In this document: piece by piece, positions 26,950-36,023 of the stretch
Layout: the number at the start of each line of letters is the position of its first letter
Position numbering within the stretch: the first letter of the stretch is position 1
DNA from: Eshraghiella sp964576255
Lineage (GTDB): Bacteria; Bacillota; Clostridia; Lachnospirales; Lachnospiraceae
Direction: 5' to 3'
DNA length: 64,000 bases
NCBI GenBank assembly: GCA_964576255.1
Contig: CAZNUK010000002.1
Location: forward strand, 28,597 to 92,596
Program-made: the position numbers and the translations under genes
The notes under the pieces: model-generated
Databases searched by the model: none
Seen by the model: only the letters and a program-made list of their open reading frames with translations
What the model was told of the DNA's origin: nothing

Positions 26950-27646
26950 ATTTTTTCTCAACTGCCAGAACATTCCCGTCCATATCCAAACTGTATTCAT
27001 CATATTCATCAAACAATTGTTTAAAAGTATCCGAAAGAACCGGCTGTTCTTTTGAAAAAGAAATCATCTGCCCTCCATTTTTAAGCACTCTGTAGCCTTC
27101 CTTCAACGCCTCCACCGGATTATCAATCTGAATATTTCCATTAACAATGACAATATCAAAATTATTATCCTTAAGATTGGTATCATAGTAATCCGTGGCG
27201 GCAAAAGCCAGCTGTGGAAGTTTTTCAATCATAGATATGCAATCCAGCCATACACTTTCACTATTATTTCCAATCGTATTGGATATACAATACATAAGAG
27301 AATCCGGATGTAGTCTTCCAAGAAGCACGCCCAGATGATAGCACATTATTCCATCCTGACATCCTATAACCAAAATCTTTTTAGGTTCAGAACTTTTAAC
27401 ATGATGGGCTGTCAAAAGCACATCTATAAGCATATAGTACATATGCCAGTTTTTTTCGTCTATATCCAGAGCCCTATGCCAGATTTGCAAATCCATAATA
27501 TATCCTGGCAAAGAAGGGCCACCATTAATATTGTGAAAGGGAACTCTGCTGTAGTTTTCCATATATTTATTGAAATCCAGCAAAATCTTCTCGCCTGATT
27601 CATCGATATATACAAAACGATTATCTTTTAACGCAAAGCTGTTCAT
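26948..27646 (-). CDS. SAM-dependent methyltransferase-like protein
   Basis: Protein of 232 residues with a class I methyltransferase fold. KKILVIGCQDGIMCYHLG resembles the SAM-binding motif I, though CQDG replaces the usual GxG; FDIVIVNGNI and EGYRVLKNGGQMISFSK are the following strands. Loss of a clean glycine motif makes enzymatic activity uncertain. The ATG has GGGAGG upstream and overlaps the glycosyltransferase gene end by 26 bases. It is the last gene of the operon. It might methylate a glycan or aglycone, but no substrate can be named. Confidence 0.65.
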   Translation of the reverse strand: MNSFALKDNRFVYIDESGEKILLDFNKYMENYSRVPFHNINGGPSLPGYIMDLQIWHRALDIDEKNWHMYYMLIDVLLTAHHVKSSEPKKILVIGCQDGIMCYHLGVLLGRLHPDSLMYCISNTIGNNSESVWLDCISMIEKLPQLAFAATDYYDTNLKDNNFDIVIVNGNIQIDNPVEALKEGYRVLKNGGQMISFSKEQPVLSDTFKQLFDEYDEYSLDMDGNVLAVEKK

Positions 27647-28745
27647 ACAAACCTCCCACTATTTTCTCCATATCATAGAACTCGCGCCCATGCTTTAATG
27701 CATTTTGTGACTTAGTTACAAGTTCACTATCCATACACAATTCCAAAAGCACCTTAGCATAGCCTTCCACATCACCAATATCAGCAGACTTTCCACAACT
27801 GCCATTGCCTATAGCGTCCTCGTAAGCATCAAATCTGGTAACTGCAAGAACTAAGCCCGACCAAAGCGCCTCAGCCACCACATTAGGAGTTCCACCCTCC
27901 ATTGTTGAAGGAAGTGCAAATATGCTCGCTCGTTCATATTCTTGTTTCAAAACATTACGTTCTTCAATTGGTCCCGTAAAAATTACCCTGTCTCTTAATT
28001 CGGGATGTAATTCGTAATAAGCACTGATGTATTTTTCGAATTCCTTTTCTATGGAACCCACAAGTCTAAGCTTCCATTCCGGAATCTGTGGCGCAACTCT
28101 TGCAAAAGCCTCCAATAACACATCCGTAGCCTTCTGCACCGTTCCCAGTCTGCCTACCGTAAGAATCACCTTCTCCTTATCAGGCAATTGGATGGTCTTT
28201 TCCTGTTCAGAAAACAAATCATAATATCCATTAGGAATACAATGAATCTGCCATGGCCATTTTTTGTTAAGAAAATCCCTCATTGCTGTACAAGAGGTGG
28301 CTATGTAATCACAGTTATTCATAAATTCAACGAAATCCGGATCATCCCAAATAATTCTGTCCATCCATTCGCTGTTGGCATCTAACCCCACATAAATAAC
28401 CCCCGTGGGATTAATTGTTTTGTATGCATAAGCAACGCCAAAATTCGTAGAATAACATCCTCTTAAAATCAGGCAGTCAATCTCCTTGCCATGTTCAATA
28501 ATGTATTGAACCTTGGTCATAGCTTTGCCATCCGGAAGAAATTCCAGTTTCATCCCTTCCACCAGCTTAGCGTAAGGATACTCTCCTCCACAAGCTCCAA
28601 CCATAGACACATCACATTTATGATTTTTATATAAAAGATATGGAATAAGACCACAATCTTTAACCAATTCAACGTTGGACCATGGACGCTCGTACGGCGC
28701 CATAGCTACCACTCTTTTAATTGTCAGAAATTCTGTAGTTTTCAT
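27621..28745 (-). CDS. GT4 family (GT-B) glycosyltransferase
   Basis: Protein of 374 residues. The C-terminal nucleotide-sugar half carries EKVILTVGRLGTVQKATDVLLEAF near 195, VIFTGPIEERN near 253 and the donor-binding ALPSTMEGGTPNVVAEAL near 277, with the conserved Glu pair of the EX7E motif. The N-terminal acceptor half is more divergent (GACGGEYPYAKLVEGMKL). It is probably cytosolic and retaining. It follows the Rpe-like gene in the operon. The donor sugar is unknown. Confidence 0.88.
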   Translation of the reverse strand: MKTTEFLTIKRVVAMAPYERPWSNVELVKDCGLIPYLLYKNHKCDVSMVGACGGEYPYAKLVEGMKLEFLPDGKAMTKVQYIIEHGKEIDCLILRGCYSTNFGVAYAYKTINPTGVIYVGLDANSEWMDRIIWDDPDFVEFMNNCDYIATSCTAMRDFLNKKWPWQIHCIPNGYYDLFSEQEKTIQLPDKEKVILTVGRLGTVQKATDVLLEAFARVAPQIPEWKLRLVGSIEKEFEKYISAYYELHPELRDRVIFTGPIEERNVLKQEYERASIFALPSTMEGGTPNVVAEALWSGLVLAVTRFDAYEDAIGNGSCGKSADIGDVEGYAKVLLELCMDSELVTKSQNALKHGREFYDMEKIVGGLYEQLCVKR

Positions 28746-28769
28746 AAATGGGACCTCTGGACTAATTTC

Positions 28770-29432
28770 TTACAAATTTAACTCACGAACATCTTTTAGT
28801 ATTTCACCATAAGATTTTTCCTTGCCAAACAAAAGTGTTGTTCCCAAAACAAATCCATCCATTCCCTTTGGTGCATATTTAAGGATTTTATCAGCACTAC
28901 AAGCACCATCCCAATGAAGTTCAAAATCCATTTCTTCTCTAAGGGATAATAACTTGTCAATCTTGGTTCCTACATATGGCAAATACATCTGTCCCGCATT
29001 ACCGGGATTAACAGACATTACAAGAACTCTTTTGACAATACGAAGCATCTCCATAACCGTTTCAACAGATGTCCCCGGATTAATGGCAATTCCCGGAATC
29101 ATTCCTGCATTAATGATTTTCTGAAGAGTTGTGGAAGGATGGTATTCCGCCTCCGGATGAATGTATACAGTATCTCCCTTTCTTAAATTTTTAAGAAAAA
29201 TATCAATATGATTGCTTGGATGTTCAATCATAAGATGTACATCCAATGGCTTTTTAGTTGCCGAAGCTATGTATTTCATATCATTAAGAGACATGGCAAA
29301 ATTAGGCACATATCGTCCGTCCATAATGTCGATATGGAAGGAATCGATTCCACCTGCCTCTAAATCTCTTACTTCTTTTTCAAGGTTGCCGTAGTTGGCG
29401 CACATCATAGATGCGGTAAGTTTAAAATCCAT
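28770..29432 (-). CDS. Ribulose-phosphate 3-epimerase-like protein
   Basis: TIM-barrel protein of 220 residues. FHIDIMDGRYVPNFAMS and LDVHLMIEHPSNHID hold the metal His/Asp residues of Rpe; SVNPGNAGQMYLP and HWDGACSADKI are the phosphate-side strands, but DGACSAD replaces the usual DGG(I/V) form. Together with the setting in a glycan operon this suggests an Rpe-like epimerase acting on another sugar phosphate, perhaps a precursor of a nucleotide-activated pentose or heptose. I chose the ATG at 29430-29432, which has AAGGTGAT six bases upstream, over the GTG at 29441. Confidence 0.8.
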   Translation of the reverse strand: MDFKLTASMMCANYGNLEKEVRDLEAGGIDSFHIDIMDGRYVPNFAMSLNDMKYIASATKKPLDVHLMIEHPSNHIDIFLKNLRKGDTVYIHPEAEYHPSTTLQKIINAGMIPGIAINPGTSVETVMEMLRIVKRVLVMSVNPGNAGQMYLPYVGTKIDKLLSLREEMDFELHWDGACSADKILKYAPKGMDGFVLGTTLLFGKEKSYGEILKDVRELNL

Positions 29433-29449
29433 CTTTATCACCTTTTCTC

Positions 29450-30496
29450 CTATGTTAGCATTATTCGTTTTGCATGCTTAATTTTTAATTTATCTTTATT
29501 ACACAAAAAATATATCGTTAATAGATTTTCTCCAATATAACCAATATATCTGTCATTTCGTTCTTTCCCGGCTGGGCAGCTTTTTTCATAAACATAATCT
29601 AATATCGGAAACAACCAATTACAATATTTATTCAAAACTGTATTTTTCATTACAAACATATTGTAATTATACATATATGGCTGTTTAGTAATACTCAAAG
29701 CAACATCATAATATTCCGGCTCTAATTCCTTAATAGCATCTAACATAGTATTCCAATCTTTTTCTAATATATAATTAGTATAATGAACCAAAACATCAGG
29801 TTCATAAATCATTGGATACGGAAGAACTACATCCACATCATTATATTTCAGCTTCGCCATATCTTCTTCGCTTATATCAAGAAATCTTCTATAATGAAAA
29901 TTTCCAATATATTCACTAGAATTAATTTTATTTTTCCAAATCCAATACAACGCCGTAAGTTCACAATAATTACCATTTCTATCAGAAATATTTATACCTG
30001 AAGCATCATTTATTTTTGCAATTCTTTTTGTTGTCAATTTAGTTCCCACTTGTATAGGAATAGCCCATCGCGTATTTTCAAATATATTTTTTACTTCTTT
30101 ATCTTTATGAAATTTAACTATATAAATATTAATTAATGGTTTTTCATCACCACCGTTCAGTTCTGATAAAGGAGCGAATAAATTTATGCTTTTATAATAT
30201 TTCTCCATTAATTTCTGTTCTTTATGAGAATCTAAACATACATATTTCTTGAATCCTTTTTCATTAAGTTTTCGAGTTATTTCTAAATGATAATTTTCAG
30301 GTGTCGCAATTAAGATTGTAATATCCTTTTGAGAAAATTCATCAATCTGTATAACAGGGTATCCTGATAATATTGATAAATTATCTTCTTTTCTGCTTAC
30401 TAAAAAAGCCGTCATCTTATGTTCTGAATACAATTCTTCCATAGCTCTTAATATTCCCAACGCTATACTTCTCGCTCCAAAAATTGCATACTCCAT
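29450..30496 (-). CDS. DUF4422 glycosyltransferase with N-terminal Rossmann-like module
   Basis: Protein of 348 residues. The N-terminal ~105 residues start MEYAIFGARSIALGILRAME and end in a nucleotide-binding-like fold without a catalytic motif. From about 120 the DUF4422 domain runs: ELTALYWIWKNKINSSEYIG, NFHYRRFL and NDRYIGYIGENLLTIYFL are its characteristic blocks. The domain is associated with capsule-type glycosyltransferases. A comparable Rossmann-like piece is fused to three other proteins in this operon. AGAGG precedes the ATG. Confidence 0.82.
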   Translation of the reverse strand: MEYAIFGARSIALGILRAMEELYSEHKMTAFLVSRKEDNLSILSGYPVIQIDEFSQKDITILIATPENYHLEITRKLNEKGFKKYVCLDSHKEQKLMEKYYKSINLFAPLSELNGGDEKPLINIYIVKFHKDKEVKNIFENTRWAIPIQVGTKLTTKRIAKINDASGINISDRNGNYCELTALYWIWKNKINSSEYIGNFHYRRFLDISEEDMAKLKYNDVDVVLPYPMIYEPDVLVHYTNYILEKDWNTMLDAIKELEPEYYDVALSITKQPYMYNYNMFVMKNTVLNKYCNWLFPILDYVYEKSCPAGKERNDRYIGYIGENLLTIYFLCNKDKLKIKHAKRIMLT

Positions 30497-30531
30497 TATA
30501 ATTCGCCTCTTAATTTATCAAAAACCAATCT

Positions 30532-31854
30532 TCACACATCAACATTTTGCAACATAATCGGTTTCCCTGTTTTTTTGTATATTTCTGCAACGCTGCCACC
30601 ATCGCCGTAATAAGCATCAGACCACACAATAGCTCTATACATATCCGAACTATCATCATATATACCCCATCCATCTGCTACATACTTTTTTTCTATCATT
30701 TCATATTGTTTCACATAATCATCACGCATAGATTTTAGTGACGCTTTAAGCAACGGATGCGGTCTCCAAACAAGCGTAACTTCAGTATTCGACTTGAATT
30801 TTTCAAAAACGTCTTCTATCTTTTTCATCATTTTCTCAGGATTCATAAGCATTGCTTTTATGGTAGTATTATATAAAACAACTTTCTTCTTGTTCCCATC
30901 AGCAGCATAGATTAATTTAGTCCAACTTTCTGGAAGCACAAAATCTTCTCTCTTTGCTTCCATTACTTTATCATATTTAGGGCTTCCTCCGGCAATTATT
31001 TTCTCTTCCACATTACCAAAAGCATTTTTGCAATTAAATTCTGACTCAAATCTATGTATTTCATCAATATAAATATCTCTCGCTTTTTCAGACTGCACAA
31101 TTACTTTATGAGAATAAATTACACCCGGCAGTGTACAAAAATGTTTTTCTACATTACTATTATAAGCAACAAAATACGGTATATAGACAAGCATATCCGT
31201 ATGTTTTCTCAATTCCTTTGAATAAAACTCAGGTGATACTGTTGTAATCTTATTATAACCATCATACGGATTATGTATATAGATTTCATCCGGACGTCTC
31301 TCTGCTATATCATATTCCTCATATGATGTAATTGAAACATAATCAGGATACTCATTTCCCTCGTAATGCATTTCACCAAGAGTTCCGTCGGGGTTTTTAT
31401 CAAAATACGGAATAGGTATTACATAAGTATTACAAGACTCATCTACACTACTCTTTTTCCAAACACTCTCTAAGCTATCCCACATAGATGCTTTATACGG
31501 CAAAAAAACTATCTCTTTTTTTTCTTCTGGCAAAAGATAATAAATTTTATTTTTTACATCTGTTAATTTTTTTCGAATTTTTTTAGTATACTTCGGCCTT
31601 TCAAATTCATTTTGTATTTTTATACTAAGATTATAAACATCTTCACAGTACGATTCCAATATATTTACTATATCACCATATTCACTATAATAGGATTCTA
31701 TACAATTACCAATTGAAATTGCTGCCTGTTGACATTCAGTTAAAGCACAAATCACATTATTAAAATCAAGGCATTTATTGATAGCAATAGCTTCATTTAC
31801 ATCTGTCAAAGACTCTATCAACTTTATCATTTCTTTTTTCTTTATCTTATTCAT
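30532..31854 (-). CDS. Putative CDP-glycerol glycerophosphotransferase-like (GT-B fold) protein
   Basis: Protein of 440 residues. The first ~110 residues are helical and charged. From about 115 it resembles TagF-related glycerophosphotransferases: IVFLPYKASMWDSLESVWK, VYIPYFVAYN, VEEKIIAGGSPKYDKV and VTLVWRPHPLLKASL follow the order seen in that group, and WSDAYYGDGGSVAEIYKKTGKP stands where the usual DYSS..FD motif would be. The changed motif makes the reaction uncertain. It could move a polyol phosphate or a sugar. GAGGG precedes the ATG. Confidence 0.6.
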   Translation of the reverse strand: MNKIKKKEMIKLIESLTDVNEAIAINKCLDFNNVICALTECQQAAISIGNCIESYYSEYGDIVNILESYCEDVYNLSIKIQNEFERPKYTKKIRKKLTDVKNKIYYLLPEEKKEIVFLPYKASMWDSLESVWKKSSVDESCNTYVIPIPYFDKNPDGTLGEMHYEGNEYPDYVSITSYEEYDIAERRPDEIYIHNPYDGYNKITTVSPEFYSKELRKHTDMLVYIPYFVAYNSNVEKHFCTLPGVIYSHKVIVQSEKARDIYIDEIHRFESEFNCKNAFGNVEEKIIAGGSPKYDKVMEAKREDFVLPESWTKLIYAADGNKKKVVLYNTTIKAMLMNPEKMMKKIEDVFEKFKSNTEVTLVWRPHPLLKASLKSMRDDYVKQYEMIEKKYVADGWGIYDDSSDMYRAIVWSDAYYGDGGSVAEIYKKTGKPIMLQNVDV

Positions 31855-31877
31855 ATGAACCCTCTATTTTTAGTTAA

Positions 31878-32693
31878 TTATGTAAATGCATTTGCCAATT
31901 CTTTAATATCTTTTACTACGTAATCAGGTTTTAAATCACTTATACCGATATCTTCCATTGTTGTATCGCCTGTAAGTACGCATATAGTTGTAATACCCGC
32001 ATTAGAACCAGAAGCAATATCTGTATACAGGCGATCTCCTATAATTACAGTTTCATCTTTTGAACAACTATATTTATCCATAACCGCATTTATCATAAAC
32101 GGTTCTGGTTTACCAATATAGTATGGCTTTTTCCCCGTAGCATTAGTAATCATATCGCATATTGAACCACAATCTGGAACATAGCCAAACCCAACTGGAC
32201 ACACCACATCAGGATTAGTTGCAATAAATGCAACCGTTCTACACAACAACTCACATGTATTTCTCAGTTTATCAAAAGTTAACTCCGTATCATTTCCAAC
32301 AAGAACAACATCAATATCATCACAAACATCTTCGACAACTTCTATCCCGCTATCTTTTAATACTTTCACAAGTGATTTAGTTCCCTGACAATAAACTTTT
32401 TTTCCATTAAAATTACTTTTTAAATACTCTACAGTTGCTTGCGATGAAATGTAAAAATCATTATAAGTTGCATCAATCCCCATTTTTTGCAATTTAACCG
32501 CATACTCATCAATAGACTTAGATGAATTATTTGACAGGAAAATATATTTACCCCCTTGTTTTTTTACCTGTTCAAGAAAACAACACACACCCTCAAACAA
32601 TGTGTTTTCCCGATAAATAGTACCATCCATATCGATAAGAAACAATTTTTTACTCTTTAACACATCAATTTTATTACCTAACATATCTGTCAT
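31878..32693 (-). CDS. HAD-IIA family phosphatase (NagD-like)
   Basis: Cytosolic phosphatase of 271 residues with all HAD motifs: LFLIDMDGTIYREN (nucleophile Asp and acid Asp) near 17-30, FLSNNSSKS near 54, GKPEPF near 193 and IIGDRLYTDI near 216. The type IIA cap lies between motifs two and three. It sits beside a LicC-like nucleotidyltransferase and TagF-like genes. Such phosphatases often act on glycerol- or sugar-phosphates in CDP-activated precursor pathways, which is the inferred role here. AAAGGTG precedes the ATG. Confidence 0.88.
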   Translation of the reverse strand: MTDMLGNKIDVLKSKKLFLIDMDGTIYRENTLFEGVCCFLEQVKKQGGKYIFLSNNSSKSIDEYAVKLQKMGIDATYNDFYISSQATVEYLKSNFNGKKVYCQGTKSLVKVLKDSGIEVVEDVCDDIDVVLVGNDTELTFDKLRNTCELLCRTVAFIATNPDVVCPVGFGYVPDCGSICDMITNATGKKPYYIGKPEPFMINAVMDKYSCSKDETVIIGDRLYTDIASGSNAGITTICVLTGDTTMEDIGISDLKPDYVVKDIKELANAFT

Positions 32694-32714
32694 TTAAAAT
32701 TTCACCTTTATATT

Positions 32715-33422
32715 TTATATGCTGAATAGTTTTCTTGCATTTTCAAGATCTTCATGATTATCTATTTCAAGCCATCTTCCGTTCAACGGACACGCTTTAA
32801 AAACAACTTCTGACAAAATGTCATTCAACGCTACTTCACTCCAGAGTTTCATTTCTTTTTTCTCTTCAATATATTGGGTACATTTTTCAAAAAACTTTCT
32901 CGCACCATTTTTCGAAAATTTGTACACATCTATCGATACTCCTAAAGCTTCATTCTCCGGAATAGCTTTAGATATTTTAACAAGTCTACCATTACGCTCT
33001 ACAACTTTCATAGATTCTTCAAAATACGTTCCAATATCAGTAACAATTGCATCTTCAGCATTAAAATTTAATAATGTATGTATAACCGATGCATCAAAAA
33101 AAACATCAGCATTCATCATCAAAAAAGCATCACCAAGCAAAACATTCTTAGCTAAATATGCAGAATACATATTATTAGTAATTAAATAGTCTTTACTACA
33201 TATTATATTAACATCTGGATACTGTGTCTTAATTTTCTCTTCAAGATATTCCGCCTTAAACCCCGAAATTATAGTAATATCTTTTACATTGTTTTCATAT
33301 AGATTTTCGATTTGTTTAACAAGGATAGCTTTACCATTCACTTCTATCAATGATTTAGGACAATTATCTGTTAATGGTGATAATCTAGATCCTATTCCCG
33401 CAGCCAATATTAATGCTTTCAT
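32715..33422 (-). CDS. LicC-like sugar/choline-phosphate nucleotidyltransferase
   Basis: Nucleotidyltransferase of 235 residues. It begins MKALILAAGIGSRLSPLTDN, with CPKSLIEVNGK, the GxGxR...K pyrophosphorylase signature. MNADVFF near 103 is the metal-binding Asp and LEIDNHEDLENARKLF closes the domain. This subgroup activates small phosphates with CTP or NTP (choline, glycerol or sugar phosphate). In the operon it precedes the HAD phosphatase and may supply the donor for the TagF-like enzymes. AAGGAGAG precedes the ATG. Confidence 0.85.
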   Translation of the reverse strand: MKALILAAGIGSRLSPLTDNCPKSLIEVNGKAILVKQIENLYENNVKDITIISGFKAEYLEEKIKTQYPDVNIICSKDYLITNNMYSAYLAKNVLLGDAFLMMNADVFFDASVIHTLLNFNAEDAIVTDIGTYFEESMKVVERNGRLVKISKAIPENEALGVSIDVYKFSKNGARKFFEKCTQYIEEKKEMKLWSEVALNDILSEVVFKACPLNGRWLEIDNHEDLENARKLFSI

Positions 33423-33459
33423 TATTAATCTCTCCTTTTGTAATCGCGTATTTTCACAA

Positions 33460-34560
33460 TTATGTATAACTCGCTACACATTCAAGAAAATCTTCTAGTT
33501 TTATTTCCTGTTCCTTTATAACCATATTTGCATCATGCAGACAATTATATACATAGGCGCCTTTATTTATGAGTGTATAAGGTCTAACATTAACCATACT
33601 TTTATTTTTATCATCCCATAAAAGCATATCATTATTTTCATACCTTACCCAATTTTTCCAAGACGGACATTTCATCAAAAGTAATTCTTTACCATATGTA
33701 CCCAAGTAAGCAAACATTCCTTTTTCTTCATATTTTTCTATCATTTCCATTGTTCCTGTCTTAATATTAATTGAAACAGTCATATTAGCTCCGCTTGGTA
33801 TTGCGAATATCTTTTCATCATCATATATTCCCTTGATAAACATTTTTTCCATATAAGTAAAACCTGATGGAAAATCGCCAAATTCAGACACCATATTTGT
33901 TTCAGGATTCCATTTAATAACATTCCCCGGTGCATACGGAATAATCCAAAGTTCATTTCCATCATCACATATACTCCATGAGCCGTTATTATTTTCTCCT
34001 ACACCTACCACATTAACATTATCTGACTTAAAATCAAACACCAATACTGCATTAGAATTTGATGAAGGAAGAAACAATTTATCGCCCCTAAGCAATCCAT
34101 CTTTTCTAAACAAATACTTGTTTTCATACATTAATGAAATCTTTTCAATTGAACGATTATTTTTATTGAGTTTTATTATTTCATTGGCTGAAGCCGGAAA
34201 TACATAGATTGTATCTCCATATTGAACTATTTCCGCATACTTTAATGACGACTTATAGTTCATACTATTTTCCGAATCTTCCAACACCGAAATATTATCA
34301 AATGTATTTTCAGTGTAATTATATATACAAATATTTCGAGCGTTAGCCGGAGAAAATATTATATTATTTCCTACTGTTATTGCTTTCATATGCAATCGTT
34401 CAGATTTCAAATTTTCATCTGGGAACACAGAAACAAACTCACATTCGCCAGAATATGAATCAATTTTACATAACATATTTTTATCCATGCACGACCCATA
34501 TGCAAATCGTTCATCAACAAATGCCATTGCTTCAAAAAATATTTTTTCATTAAGTCTCAT
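33460..34560 (-). CDS. Probable beta-propeller protein of unknown function
   Basis: Protein of 366 residues with no signal peptide or membrane helix. Repeating blocks about 45-50 residues apart suggest a six- to seven-bladed propeller: NIIFSPANARNICIYNYTE, TIYVFPASANEIIKLNKNN, KLFLPSSNSNAVLVFDFKS, ELWIIPYAPGNVIKWNPET and KIFAIPSGANMTVSINIKT, each with a core like (I/L)xxxPxxxNxxxxxN. It could be a cytosolic scaffold or sensor for the glycan enzymes around it. No family name can be given with confidence. AGAGGAAG precedes the ATG. Confidence 0.6.
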   Translation of the reverse strand: MRLNEKIFFEAMAFVDERFAYGSCMDKNMLCKIDSYSGECEFVSVFPDENLKSERLHMKAITVGNNIIFSPANARNICIYNYTENTFDNISVLEDSENSMNYKSSLKYAEIVQYGDTIYVFPASANEIIKLNKNNRSIEKISLMYENKYLFRKDGLLRGDKLFLPSSNSNAVLVFDFKSDNVNVVGVGENNNGSWSICDDGNELWIIPYAPGNVIKWNPETNMVSEFGDFPSGFTYMEKMFIKGIYDDEKIFAIPSGANMTVSINIKTGTMEMIEKYEEKGMFAYLGTYGKELLLMKCPSWKNWVRYENNDMLLWDDKNKSMVNVRPYTLINKGAYVYNCLHDANMVIKEQEIKLEDFLECVASYT

Positions 34561-34576
34561 TAAAACAAACTTCCTC

Positions 34577-36022
34577 TTATATAACTTCGTTTATCATTTC
34601 TATCGTTTTAAGTGATGCTGTTCCCCTATCGCAAAAACCGATATGTCGCATAAATTTGCTAAGTTTATCACGATATATTTCTTCGTCATAATTTTCAATA
34701 GAAGACACCAATTGTGCTTTTGTGGCAGATATCGAAAATGGTAAACTATCATATTCAAAATAAAATCCTCTATCTGCATTTACATACCTATCACGATCTT
34801 TTGCATATAAAAAAACTGGTCGTTTAGTAATCATAAAATCAAACATAACACTTGAATAATCTGTAATTACGACATCAGAAGAATATAACAATTCCATTAT
34901 ATCTGGATACCAGGTGGCATTAATGACTTTATCTGTATATGTAAATAAAGTTTCTTTTTTTGCAATGTTAGGATGCATTCTAACAAGTCCAACCCATTCT
35001 CCACCAAACTTTTTTTCACACATCGATACAACACTATCCATATCAACATCTATTGGATTTTCTTTATAATTATTTCTAAATGTTGGTGCATAAAGAATTA
35101 TTTTCTTATTCTCTGTTAGATTAAAATATTTTTTCAATTTATGCGTAATCGATATATCATTTTTAAAGAAAATATCATTTCTTGGCGTTCCACACTCTAT
35201 AATCTTACCATTGTACCAAAAAGTTTTTTTGAATATTCTAGTTAAAAAAGATGCATTAGACAATAATACATCTATCATTTCGGAATCTTTCTTGCCCGCA
35301 TCAAAGTATGGCGCAGATATTCCATTCGAAATTTCCTCAGCATCCTTTTCTATTTTTTTTAACGGAAAACCATGCCATGTTTGAATGTAAAACTGTCCTA
35401 TTCTCTTCTTTACACTTTGATATTTCCTAACATTTGAAATCCAAACTTTCGCGGTATAAACTTCATAATAAAATTGCTTAGAATAAATTCTAACTGCTCT
35501 TACTCCTTCAGGAAAATCGCATTCAATTCCTTGTTTCACAATCCAAACTATATCTAAGTCATTTCTTTGTCTAATTAGTTCATCAACTATGTATTTGGGA
35601 CTATCCCCATAGCCTAACCCATGAAAATTCTCAACTAATACTTTTTTCTCATTTATTGGTTCATTCTTAATCGGTTCATAAAATGCTTCATCCACAAACC
35701 ACTCTTCAATGTGAACAATGTTAGTAAATCCAAGTTCTAAAAGATTTCCATCAATGTCCTTTTCATAATCCTTAAATACAGCAACAATTACTAAAGCTGA
35801 ATTCTTTTCAAGAACCAACTCATCTATCTTATAAACTTTATACCCACGAAATTCTTCATTTATTTTAGGTTTAGTTACAGCAATATTTATCTTTATGTCA
35901 GAAAACTCTTCTGATTCTTGTAACCATGACAAAATTGGATGTGCATTTGTTCCAGCCCCATATATAATAATTCTTTTATAACCTAGTATTAATTGTTTAA
36001 GGTTATCTAATCGTTTACCCAT
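34577..36022 (-). CDS. TagF-family CDP-glycerol glycerophosphotransferase with N-terminal Rossmann-like module
   Basis: Protein of 481 residues. Residues 1-125 form a nucleotide-binding-like module (RIIIYGAGTNAHPILSWLQ). The TagF domain follows with QTWHGFPLKKI near 212, IILYAPTFRNNYKENP near 305, VRMHPNI near 345 and TDYSSVMFDFMITKRPVFLY near 385, the full set of donor-binding motifs. The family polymerises or primes polyol-phosphate chains at the inner membrane face. Only a weak ribosome site is visible; the start is two bases after the radical SAM gene stop region, so coupling is likely. Confidence 0.85.
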   Translation of the reverse strand: MGKRLDNLKQLILGYKRIIIYGAGTNAHPILSWLQESEEFSDIKINIAVTKPKINEEFRGYKVYKIDELVLEKNSALVIVAVFKDYEKDIDGNLLELGFTNIVHIEEWFVDEAFYEPIKNEPINEKKVLVENFHGLGYGDSPKYIVDELIRQRNDLDIVWIVKQGIECDFPEGVRAVRIYSKQFYYEVYTAKVWISNVRKYQSVKKRIGQFYIQTWHGFPLKKIEKDAEEISNGISAPYFDAGKKDSEMIDVLLSNASFLTRIFKKTFWYNGKIIECGTPRNDIFFKNDISITHKLKKYFNLTENKKIILYAPTFRNNYKENPIDVDMDSVVSMCEKKFGGEWVGLVRMHPNIAKKETLFTYTDKVINATWYPDIMELLYSSDVVITDYSSVMFDFMITKRPVFLYAKDRDRYVNADRGFYFEYDSLPFSISATKAQLVSSIENYDEEIYRDKLSKFMRHIGFCDRGTASLKTIEMINEVI

Positions 36023-36023
36023 A

